This document shows, piece by piece, positions 1 to 7,002 of a DNA stretch of 64,000 bases. Position 1 is the first letter of the stretch. The number at the start of each line of letters is the position of its first letter. The notes under the pieces are model-generated. The model did no database searches. It was not told the DNA's origin and worked only from the letters and a program-made list of their open reading frames with translations. This DNA comes from an uncultured Tenacibaculum sp. (GTDB taxonomy: Bacteria; Bacteroidota; Bacteroidia; Flavobacteriales; Flavobacteriaceae), in assembly GCA_947492185.1 (NCBI GenBank), contig CANLMR010000001.1, forward strand, positions 248,001 to 312,000, written 5' to 3'. The translations under genes were made by a program, and so were the position numbers.

Positions 1-8
1 AGAAAAAA

Positions 9-36
9 GCAGTGAAAAACTTGTTGTTTTCACTGC
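9..36 (-). terminator. Rho-independent terminator of the M1 peptidase gene
   Basis: Inverted repeat GCAGTGAAAA (9-18) with TTTTCACTGC (27-36). Read on the minus strand, the hairpin is followed by a run of T (complement of 1-8). It lies 25 bp beyond the stop codon at 61. Confidence 0.8.
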
Positions 37-60
37 CTCCTATATAAAGTTTTAAATCGA

Positions 61-1914
61 TTATTCTACAGAAAAAGTGTTGTTTAAAGGGTTTACATCT
101 GCCATTAAACCATTTTCTATTTGTACAGATTTAACTGATTTACTAGCTGTAAAAGTATATGTTGGATAAGCCCAACCCCAATCTTTCAATAGTTTTGCAT
201 CTGTAGTTTTTGCACCACGCATAATTTCCAATGGAATGTAAAATGATTCTTTTGTTCCATCTGTATAAACAACTTCAAGATCTATAGGCATTGGCATAGC
301 ACCAATCCTTTCTATAGTTATTTCTTGATTTTTTACATATTTAATTCCATAATCAATAGTATGTGTTGTTTGTGTCCATTCATTTAAGTACCAATCTAAA
401 TGTATACCGGAAACTTTTTCAGCTGTTCTTTTAATATCATTAGGAGTTGGATGTTTAAATGCAAAATCATTGTAATATTTCTTTAATGTTTTCGCAACAT
501 TTTCCGACCCAATAATATATTCTAATTGTCCTAGAAAAACACTTCCTTTACTATAACTACCTCTTCCATAAGCAAAATTAGTTTCATATCTGTCAGCATG
601 AGTAGAAAGAGGCTTCTCTTTTCCTGAAATAGCTAAATTAATATAACTTGAATATGATCCTAAGTTTGGGTTTTCTTTCCCTTTTTCTAGTATTTCGTTT
701 TCTGCTTTATTAGATATATATGTGGTAAAACCTTCATCCATCCATGGATGTTTACTTTCATTAGTAGCTAGTAAAAATTGAAACCAATTATGAGCTAATT
801 CATGAGCAGTAACCCCAAACAAGCTACCCCAAGATCTTTTTCCTGTGATTAAAGTACATTGCGCATACTCCATTCCACCATCTCCTCCTTGAATTACACT
901 ATATTGTTTATATGGATATGGACCAATATTATTACTGAAATAAGTCATTAAATCAGCAGTTTTTGGTTGTAATTTTTTCCAATTTTCTAAAAAATTAGCA
1001 TCAAGAGTTTTCTTGTATAGGAAATGTAAATCTATACCATTATCCATTTTGAAAATATCGTGTTGATATTCTGGATCAGCTGCCCATGTAAAATCATGAA
1101 TATTTTTACCTTTAAATTTCCAAATTAATTTATTACCCTCCGGTAATTTTAAACTTTTGTTTTTATCTTCATAACCATGACCTACTTCTTGTGGATTTTG
1201 AAGATCTCCTGTTCCTCCAACAACATAATTTTTATCTATATGTAATGTTACATCAAAGTTTCCCCAAACCCCATGAAATTCTCTTGCTATATAAGGTGGA
1301 GTATGCCATCCTTCAAAATCATATTCTGCCATCTTAGGATACCACTGTGTCATAGATAAAGCAACTCCTTCTTTACTATTTCTTCCTGATCTTCTTATTT
1401 GTTTTGGAACTTGAGCTTTAAAATCCATAACAAATGTTGCTTTTTTACCAGGTTTAATAGGTTTGTTTAATGTTACTTCTAAAATAGTTCCTACAGTCTC
1501 ATAACTTACTGTTTTTCCATCTTGTGTTAATGAATTTACTTTTATGTATCCTATCTCAGATGAACTTAGTTTTGCGATTCTACTTTCTAAAAATGGTTGT
1601 TCTACAGTACCTTTACTTTCAACCATTCTTTTATCCGGGTCTTCAATAGTGTGTAATCGAGCATCCATTTGAGAGTTAGGTTGAAAAGCATTGAAATACA
1701 AATGATAAAACACTTTGTTTAACTCATCTGGTGAATTATTGGTGTATACTAATTTTTGCTTTCCTTCATATTGATATGTTTTTACATCCATATCAATATC
1801 CATAGTATAATCTACTTTTTGTTGCCAATAATTTTTATTGTTAGTAGAATTTTGAGCTGTACTTCCACAAGCAAGTAAGAGTAAACTACTTGCAAAAAAA
1901 ATTACTTTTTTCAT
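61..1914 (-). CDS. M1 family metallopeptidase, lipoprotein
   Basis: A zinc aminopeptidase of the gluzincin (M1) family, 617 residues. Visible signs are the GGMEY exopeptidase-type motif (346-350), the zinc motif HELAHNWF (371-378) and the third ligand in WMDEGF (Glu394). The N-terminus is a lipoprotein signal with lipobox LLAC (Cys16), so the enzyme is probably anchored to the outer membrane and trims peptides in the periplasm or at the surface. A beta-sandwich M1 N-domain (about 30-270) precedes the catalytic domain; the C-terminal part after about 520 is short, so it lacks the long C-terminal helical domain of PepN. It is a single gene with its own terminator. The substrate is not inferable. 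Confidence 0.93.
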   Translation of the reverse strand: MKKVIFFASSLLLLACGSTAQNSTNNKNYWQQKVDYTMDIDMDVKTYQYEGKQKLVYTNNSPDELNKVFYHLYFNAFQPNSQMDARLHTIEDPDKRMVESKGTVEQPFLESRIAKLSSSEIGYIKVNSLTQDGKTVSYETVGTILEVTLNKPIKPGKKATFVMDFKAQVPKQIRRSGRNSKEGVALSMTQWYPKMAEYDFEGWHTPPYIAREFHGVWGNFDVTLHIDKNYVVGGTGDLQNPQEVGHGYEDKNKSLKLPEGNKLIWKFKGKNIHDFTWAADPEYQHDIFKMDNGIDLHFLYKKTLDANFLENWKKLQPKTADLMTYFSNNIGPYPYKQYSVIQGGDGGMEYAQCTLITGKRSWGSLFGVTAHELAHNWFQFLLATNESKHPWMDEGFTTYISNKAENEILEKGKENPNLGSYSSYINLAISGKEKPLSTHADRYETNFAYGRGSYSKGSVFLGQLEYIIGSENVAKTLKKYYNDFAFKHPTPNDIKRTAEKVSGIHLDWYLNEWTQTTHTIDYGIKYVKNQEITIERIGAMPMPIDLEVVYTDGTKESFYIPLEIMRGAKTTDAKLLKDWGWAYPTYTFTASKSVKSVQIENGLMADVNPLNNTFSVE

Positions 1915-1931
1915 TTTTTAAGTTTTAATCA

Positions 1932-1960
1932 AAAAAAGAGCATTATTAAATGCTCTTTTT
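1932..1960 (-). terminator. Terminator downstream of the S8 lipoprotein gene
   Basis: AAAAAGAGCAT and ATGCTCTTTTT arms around a short loop, A-rich on one side and T-rich on the other. It lies just beyond the stop codon at 1980 and could work in both directions. Confidence 0.8.
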
Positions 1961-1979
1961 TATTCATTCCTTATTTAAA

Positions 1980-3665
1980 CTACTTTCCGTTTACTAATCT
2001 GTCTGCCATTCGTAAAGCATTATAAGCGTTTACTACACGACCTGAAACAGATAAATCAGAGAATGGCACTAATTCTCCTTTAGGATTATCTCTAGAACCT
2101 GTACCTGGTTTTGTAACTTTGAAGTCAATTTTTGTTCCTGAATTCATTAAAATTCTCTTTACCTGACTTGCTGATAATTGTGGATAGTACGAACGAATTA
2201 AAGCCGCTACACCTGCTACAGCTGGCGATGCCATAGACGTTCCACTCTTTTTACCATATTCACCTTCAGGTGTGGTAGAATATACCGCTACACCAGGACC
2301 GAATACATCAACATTTATTTTACCATAGTTTGTAAAACTTGCAGGTAATTTTTCATTGTAGTTAGAGCTCATTGCTCCAATAGTTATAAAATTATCTGCA
2401 ACTTCATTTATTTGATCTGGTGCATCGTTAGGAAAAGTTTTATCAACATCTATATTATCACTTGAGTTTCCTGCTGCATTAACAATTAATACATCTTTTT
2501 CTGCTGCGTACTTAATTGCATCATAAACCCAGTTTTTGTGAGGGGAATAACCTTTACCAAAACTTGTGTTGATTACTTTAGCTCCGTTATCAACTGCATA
2601 ACGAATACCTAAAGCAACATCTTTATCATACTCATCTCCATCTGGTACAGAACGAACTGCCATAATTTTCACATTATTTGCAACACCATCCATACCTTTT
2701 CCGTTTCCTCTAGTAGCACCAATAATACCAGAAACGTGTGTTCCATGAGATTCACTTTTTATAGAATGTCCAGAATTAGCATTACCATATCCTTGGCTAT
2801 CGTTAATATCTTCAGGGTTGTCACCAACTACTTTACGATAGTTTTCCTTTAAAAGATCTCCAGAAATCATTGCTTTATCAGATTCTAACTTCCCTTTAAA
2901 GTAATTTGAAGCTCCTTCAAGTTCTGACTTAGCTTCAGAAAGAGAACCAATTCCAAAACCAAAAATTTGTTTTGCAACTGCTACAGAACTTTGTAAATCA
3001 GCATTATCTTTAATTGCCAAAATATCTTGACTTGTATAGTTTGATTTACCAAAATGTTTTGTAAACTTCTTATCCGCTTCAATTACACTTTCTAACATTT
3101 TACTGTAAAGACCAGCATTTTGCTCAACTCTTTGAATCCCTTTTTTAGCTTTCTCAACCTCTTTATTATAGAACTCTTTTACCTCTGCAGCAGTTTCTGC
3201 ATCTGCAATTGAAGGGTTTTGCATGATTCTTTGGTACTCTAATAATTCTTTATACGAATCTCCTAAAAAATTCCATCCATTGATATCATCAACATACCCA
3301 TTTTTATCATCGTCAATTCCGTTTCCTGGAATTTCATCTTCGTTTACCCATGCAACGTCTTTAAGATCTTCGTGTTTTAAATCTGTACCACTATCAACAA
3401 CACCAACAATAACTTCAATTCCTTTTTTTCCTTTTAAAAATTCTTGAGCTTTATAAGTACTCATTCCAGGAATAGTATCTGTAGCTAAATCATAGTGCTG
3501 CCAGTTTTTTCCTTCTTTATCTGTTAATTCAGCTTTTTTAGCTGGAATATCTATAGATGTATTTGGTCCTTGAGGAACCTCTTTTTTTGCAATATTACCC
3601 GCTGTAGAACAGCTCGCTAAAGCTACTGCTACAGTTGAATATAAAATTGGTTTTAAAACTTTCAT
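1980..3665 (-). CDS. S8 (subtilisin-like) serine peptidase, lipoprotein
   Basis: 561-residue subtilase with a lipoprotein signal (lipobox LASC, Cys19). The catalytic triad is intact: Asp91 in VVDSGTD, His307 in SHGTHVSG and Ser477 in GTSMASP, with oxyanion Asn400 in NAAGN. Odd point: Asp and His are about 216 residues apart, against roughly 30-40 in classical subtilisins; the extra segment (about 130-290) is rich in Lys, Glu and Ala and looks helical. Asp-rich GIDDDKNGYVDD (about 117-127) just after the Asp motif resembles a calcium-binding loop. The gene starts 6 bp after the stop of the metallo-hydrolase gene, so the two form an operon transcribed leftwards. The substrate is unknown; a surface or periplasmic proteolytic role is inferred. 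Confidence 0.93.
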   Translation of the reverse strand: MKVLKPILYSTVAVALASCSTAGNIAKKEVPQGPNTSIDIPAKKAELTDKEGKNWQHYDLATDTIPGMSTYKAQEFLKGKKGIEVIVGVVDSGTDLKHEDLKDVAWVNEDEIPGNGIDDDKNGYVDDINGWNFLGDSYKELLEYQRIMQNPSIADAETAAEVKEFYNKEVEKAKKGIQRVEQNAGLYSKMLESVIEADKKFTKHFGKSNYTSQDILAIKDNADLQSSVAVAKQIFGFGIGSLSEAKSELEGASNYFKGKLESDKAMISGDLLKENYRKVVGDNPEDINDSQGYGNANSGHSIKSESHGTHVSGIIGATRGNGKGMDGVANNVKIMAVRSVPDGDEYDKDVALGIRYAVDNGAKVINTSFGKGYSPHKNWVYDAIKYAAEKDVLIVNAAGNSSDNIDVDKTFPNDAPDQINEVADNFITIGAMSSNYNEKLPASFTNYGKINVDVFGPGVAVYSTTPEGEYGKKSGTSMASPAVAGVAALIRSYYPQLSASQVKRILMNSGTKIDFKVTKPGTGSRDNPKGELVPFSDLSVSGRVVNAYNALRMADRLVNGK

Positions 3666-3671
3666 GTTTAT

Positions 3672-4517
3672 TTAATTAAATATATCTGTGAATTTATGTG
3701 TCTCTTTTAATCGAACTCCTTTTTCTGTGTGCTTAACTGTAACTAATTCGTTATGCGCATCATGCTCTAAAAAAAGGTAATACTCTTTATCTGCAGCCTC
3801 TTTTAAAAAGGCTTCTTTTTCTTTTAGTGTTAATAATGGTCTAGTATCATAACCCATTACGTATGGCAACGGAATATGACCTGCTGTTGGTAACAAATCT
3901 GCCATGAATACCATTGTTTTTCCTTGATATTCTATTTTTGGTAACATTTGTTTTTCGGTATGACCATCTTTAAATATTACATCAAAACCAACATAATCTT
4001 TCGCATTTAAATGCAAGAAATTTAGCTGACCGCTTTCTTCAATTGGTAAAATGTTTTCTTTTAAGAATGAAGCTTTTTCTCTTGGATTTGGATTTACTGC
4101 CCAATCCCAATGTCTACTATTACTCCAAAATCTGGCATTTTTAAAAGCTGGTTCAAAACCAGTTCTATCTTTATTCCATTGAATTGCACCTCCACAATGG
4201 TCAAAATGTAAATGTGTTAAGAAAACATCAGTAATATCATCTCTGTGAAAGCCGTGAGCGGCCAAAGATGCATCTAAAGAGAAGTTACCATACAAATAAT
4301 AATATCCAAAAAACTTATCGGATTGTTTGTTTCCAATTCCGGTATCAATTAAAGTTAATCGGTCACCGTCTTCAATGAGCATGCAACGCATTCCCATTTC
4401 GATCATGTTATTAGAATCTGCAGGATTTGTTTTTTGCCATAAAGTTCTTGGCACAACTCCAAACATTGCTCCACCGTCAAGTTTGAAATTACCTGTTTCT
4501 ATTGGATATATTTGCAT
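3672..4517 (-). CDS. MBL-fold metallo-hydrolase
   Basis: A metallo-beta-lactamase-fold hydrolase of about 281 residues. Numbered from an in-frame ATG three codons upstream (4526), the metal motif HLHFDH is 105-110, with the Asp of a later MADLLPTAGH segment and a C-terminal LEHDAHN segment supplying further ligands. The ATG at 4517 (MQIYPIETG) is preferred because the conserved region begins there. No signal peptide is visible, so it is cytoplasmic. It is the first gene of an operon with the S8 lipoprotein. Relatives include lactonase-like and quorum-quenching enzymes, but the fold is broad and no substrate can be named. Confidence 0.88.
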   Translation of the reverse strand: MQIYPIETGNFKLDGGAMFGVVPRTLWQKTNPADSNNMIEMGMRCMLIEDGDRLTLIDTGIGNKQSDKFFGYYYLYGNFSLDASLAAHGFHRDDITDVFLTHLHFDHCGGAIQWNKDRTGFEPAFKNARFWSNSRHWDWAVNPNPREKASFLKENILPIEESGQLNFLHLNAKDYVGFDVIFKDGHTEKQMLPKIEYQGKTMVFMADLLPTAGHIPLPYVMGYDTRPLLTLKEKEAFLKEAADKEYYLFLEHDAHNELVTVKHTEKGVRLKETHKFTDIFN

Positions 4518-4663
4518 AGAAAACAAATATCTGAAATTTTAACAAAACTTAAAGTTAATAATCTTCTAATTTTAAATTTAACAAAAAAGTGTTGCTAAAA
4601 TTAGTACTATGATAAAATTCCCCAGCTAAACACTAAGTTCTGAAGAATTTAAACAAAAAGAAA

Positions 4664-4687
4664 AACTCCAACCCTAAAGCTGGAGTT
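4664..4687 (-). terminator. Terminator of the lamin-tail lipoprotein gene
   Basis: Arms AACTCCA (4664-4670) and TGGAGTT (4681-4687). On the minus strand a T-rich stretch follows (complement of 4651-4663). It lies 37 bp after the stop at 4725. Confidence 0.75.
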
Positions 4688-4724
4688 CCACAATCTCAAG
4701 TAATAATCACCTAAAACACAAAAA

Positions 4725-6260
4725 TTATTGTGCGTTACCTGTTCCAAACGATGGTGTTGAATCTTCATTCCAATCAAATGAAGCATCTCCTTCACCATCA
4801 TATGCTATACTATATGAACCTTGACTTACCACTGGTACAAAATCTCCAGCTGTCCAAATTCCTGCAGCAACAGCTACATTTTCTCTAGCGCTTCCAGCAG
4901 CTCCCCATTGTACAAAATCTTTAATTGCTTCTGAGCTTGTAAACTGATTTGTTTCATATAAACCTAAACCAGCACTATCGCTTAAATCATCCCAACTCAC
5001 TACTAAGAACTCACTGGTATTTAATTGTGTGCTTCCGCTGATAACTGTAGCATCTTTAATTTGTAAATATTTTCCAGGACCTAAGCATAACCAATAGTTT
5101 GATACGTCAACATCTACATCTCCGTTATTCCAAATTTCAATTTGCTTACTATCTGAATAGTTTACTTCATTAATTACTATCGATTTTACAGCTTCTGGTG
5201 CTTTTAATACGTTATCTGCTCCAAAAGTAGCTTCTGTAGTTTCTGCCCAGTTTTCTAATCCGTTTCCATCCCCGTCATAAATAATAGTATTTTGAGCAGT
5301 TTTTACTTCTTCAATAAAATCACCAGTTGTCCAAATTCCAGCAGCAGCAGCTACATTTTCTCTTGCGCTTCCTGCTGCTCCCCATTGTACGAAATCTCTA
5401 ATAGCATCCGAATTTGTAAATTGATTTGTAGCATATAAACCTAAACCAGCACTATTACTTAAATCGTCCCAAGTAACTACTAGGAAATCTCCAGCGTTTA
5501 ATTGTATGCTTCCGCTAACTACTGAAGCATCTTTTATTTGTAAGTATTTTCCTGGACCTAAACATAACCAGTACTCCGATAAGTCTACTGTTACATTTCC
5601 ATTATTCCATAATTCGATTTTTTTGCTATCCGCATAGTTTACCTCATTAATAACAACAGATCTAACCTCTGCAACTGGTTCAGTTAATTCATTTGTCGCT
5701 CCAAAAGTAGTTGTAGTAGTTTCATCCCAATTCGCTATTCCATTTCCTTCTCCATCATAAATGATACTATTATCTTCGCTTTGAACTACAGGAACAAACT
5801 CTCCAGCTGTCCAAATCCCTGCAGCAGCAGCAACATTTTCTCTTGCACTTCCTGCTTCCCCATATTGCACGAAATCTACAATTGCATTTGAATCTGTAAA
5901 CTGGTTTGTTTTATATAATCCTAACCCACCTTTAGCATCATCTAAATTATAACTCACCACTAAAAAGCTTTTTGCAGGAATTACAATATCTCCATTCTCT
6001 GGAGTTAAATCTCCAATTCTTTGATACGCTCCAGGACCTAAACACAACCAATAGTCATTTAAATCAGCTGCTTCATCTCCTCTGTTATAAATTTCAATGT
6101 AATCTTTTGCCCCTTGATATTTAATTTCATTTAATACCACATCAACAACAGTTTCTTGTGGTGGATTATTATCATCTGGTTGTTCTGATACTACTTCGTC
6201 ATCACTACATGACGCCATTATTAGTAAAATAGGTAGTAAAAAATAATTTAATCTTTTCAT
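4725..6260 (-). CDS. Lipoprotein with three lamin-tail-like (LTD) repeats
   Basis: 511-residue secreted lipoprotein (lipobox IMASC, then an Asp/Glu-rich tether). The body is three tandem copies of a roughly 155-160-residue unit, each starting with a VxxNExxY strand and containing YWLCLGPG, a segment like GLGLYxTNQFT, then DFVQxGxAGSARENV and GIWTxGxF. This pattern fits lamin-tail/LTD beta-sandwich domains, which in Bacteroidota are surface modules without a proven catalytic role. The repeats are visible in the DNA with a period of about 478 bp. An in-frame ATG at 6290 was rejected because it overlaps the promoter element at 6288-6295 and would put ten residues before the signal peptide. Exact function is unknown. 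Confidence 0.85.
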   Translation of the reverse strand: MKRLNYFLLPILLIMASCSDDEVVSEQPDDNNPPQETVVDVVLNEIKYQGAKDYIEIYNRGDEAADLNDYWLCLGPGAYQRIGDLTPENGDIVIPAKSFLVVSYNLDDAKGGLGLYKTNQFTDSNAIVDFVQYGEAGSARENVAAAAGIWTAGEFVPVVQSEDNSIIYDGEGNGIANWDETTTTTFGATNELTEPVAEVRSVVINEVNYADSKKIELWNNGNVTVDLSEYWLCLGPGKYLQIKDASVVSGSIQLNAGDFLVVTWDDLSNSAGLGLYATNQFTNSDAIRDFVQWGAAGSARENVAAAAGIWTTGDFIEEVKTAQNTIIYDGDGNGLENWAETTEATFGADNVLKAPEAVKSIVINEVNYSDSKQIEIWNNGDVDVDVSNYWLCLGPGKYLQIKDATVISGSTQLNTSEFLVVSWDDLSDSAGLGLYETNQFTSSEAIKDFVQWGAAGSARENVAVAAGIWTAGDFVPVVSQGSYSIAYDGEGDASFDWNEDSTPSFGTGNAQ

Positions 6261-6287
6261 TATGTATACTTTTAATAAATTCTGAGA

Positions 6288-6295
6288 CAAAATTA
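6288..6295 (-). promoter_or_regulatory. Promoter -7 element for the lamin-tail lipoprotein gene
   Basis: On the minus strand the sequence reads TAATTTTG, a perfect TAnnTTTG match (Bacteroidota sigma-A consensus), about 28 nt upstream of the ATG at 6260. The -33 side is weak: CTG rather than TTG at a 19-nt spacing. Confidence 0.6.
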
Positions 6296-6481
6296 TTCTA
6301 AGACCTTTATTTATCAGCTATTAAACATTGCTAAGAGGAAATAAAATTGGTTGAAAAGGAAAAAAAAACGTTGAATAAGACCTTACTTTGATAATTTTAA
6401 ACTATGTTTTTGGTTTTTTAAATAGTTTTTGGGTATGGCTTGTGAAAAGAATTTCCAACCAAGAGAAATCAAGAGAAATAA

Positions 6482-6512
6482 AAAAAGCTTTTACAAATTG
6501 TAAAAGCTTTTT
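6482..6512 (-). terminator. Terminator of tRNA-Cys
   Basis: A perfect 14-bp stem (6482-6495 with 6499-6512) and a 3-nt loop, with As on the plus strand giving a U-tract on the minus strand, directly after the 3' end of the tRNA. Confidence 0.85.
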
Positions 6513-6514
6513 GA

Positions 6515-6584
6515 GGTGTCGAGCGGATTCGAACCGCTGTAGATGGTGTTGCAGACCACTGCCTAGCCACTCGGCCACGACACC
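6515..6584 (-). tRNA. tRNA-Cys (GCA)
   Basis: On the minus strand the sequence folds as a cloverleaf: acceptor GGTGTCG/CGACACC, D-arm beginning GCCGAGTGGC, anticodon stem GTGGT/ACCAT with loop CTGCAAC (anticodon GCA), and T-arm AGCGG-TTCGAAT-CCGCT. CCA is not encoded. The gene has its own promoter and terminator and lies 50 bp downstream of folB on the same strand. Confidence 0.95.
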
Positions 6585-6597
6585 CTAAGTGAGAATG

Positions 6598-6627
6598 CAA
6601 ATTTAATACTTTTCTTATTTACGACAA
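6598..6627 (-). promoter_or_regulatory. Promoter of tRNA-Cys (TTG-N19-TAAATTTG)
   Basis: On the minus strand TTG (6625-6627) is followed after exactly 19 nt by TAAATTTG (6605-6598), a full match to the Bacteroidota housekeeping promoter. The -7 element ends 14 bp before the mature tRNA 5' end. Confidence 0.8.
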
Positions 6628-6634
6628 GTATTTT

Positions 6635-6997
6635 TTAATTTTTACGTGAATTTGACAATTCTATAGTTACTTCTCCTACATTTCCACCAATCGGAGGGTT
6701 TAGTTTTGAGATACTTACGGTTGCTTCTTCAACCATTTTAATTTCATCAAATATTCTATCTAGTATTCTTTTTGCTACTTTTTCTAACAATTTAGAACGA
6801 ATAGCCATCTCTTCTTTTGCTATTTTATTTAAATGAACATAATCCACAGTATCTTCTAATTCATCGCTTTCTGCAGATTTCATTAAATCGGCCTTTACTA
6901 CAATATCTACGCGATATTCTGAACCTATTTTAGCTTCCTCATCTAAACATCCATGGTTGGTAAATAATCGGATGTCAGTAACTTTAATAATTCCCAT
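6635..6997 (-). CDS. folB: Dihydroneopterin aldolase
   Basis: 120 residues, the normal length for FolB, which cleaves 7,8-dihydroneopterin to 6-hydroxymethyl-7,8-dihydropterin and glycolaldehyde in folate synthesis. Characteristic segments are the start IIKVTDIRLFTNHGCLDEE, the catalytic-pocket stretch DTVDYVHLNKIA with E62-like acidic residues following, LLEKVAKRILDRIF, and the C-terminal VSISKLNPPIGG, which provides the pterin-binding region. It starts 5 bp after the stop of the large propeller protein gene upstream, so they may be co-transcribed, although no functional link is obvious. Confidence 0.92.
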   Translation of the reverse strand: MGIIKVTDIRLFTNHGCLDEEAKIGSEYRVDIVVKADLMKSAESDELEDTVDYVHLNKIAKEEMAIRSKLLEKVAKRILDRIFDEIKMVEEATVSISKLNPPIGGNVGEVTIELSNSRKN

Positions 6998-7002
6998 TCA
7001 GT

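Noticed and set aside
6388..6588. Plus-strand 66-residue frame over the tRNA-Cys region
   Set aside because: It runs through the tRNA-Cys terminator and tRNA gene on the opposite strand; no signal or family features.
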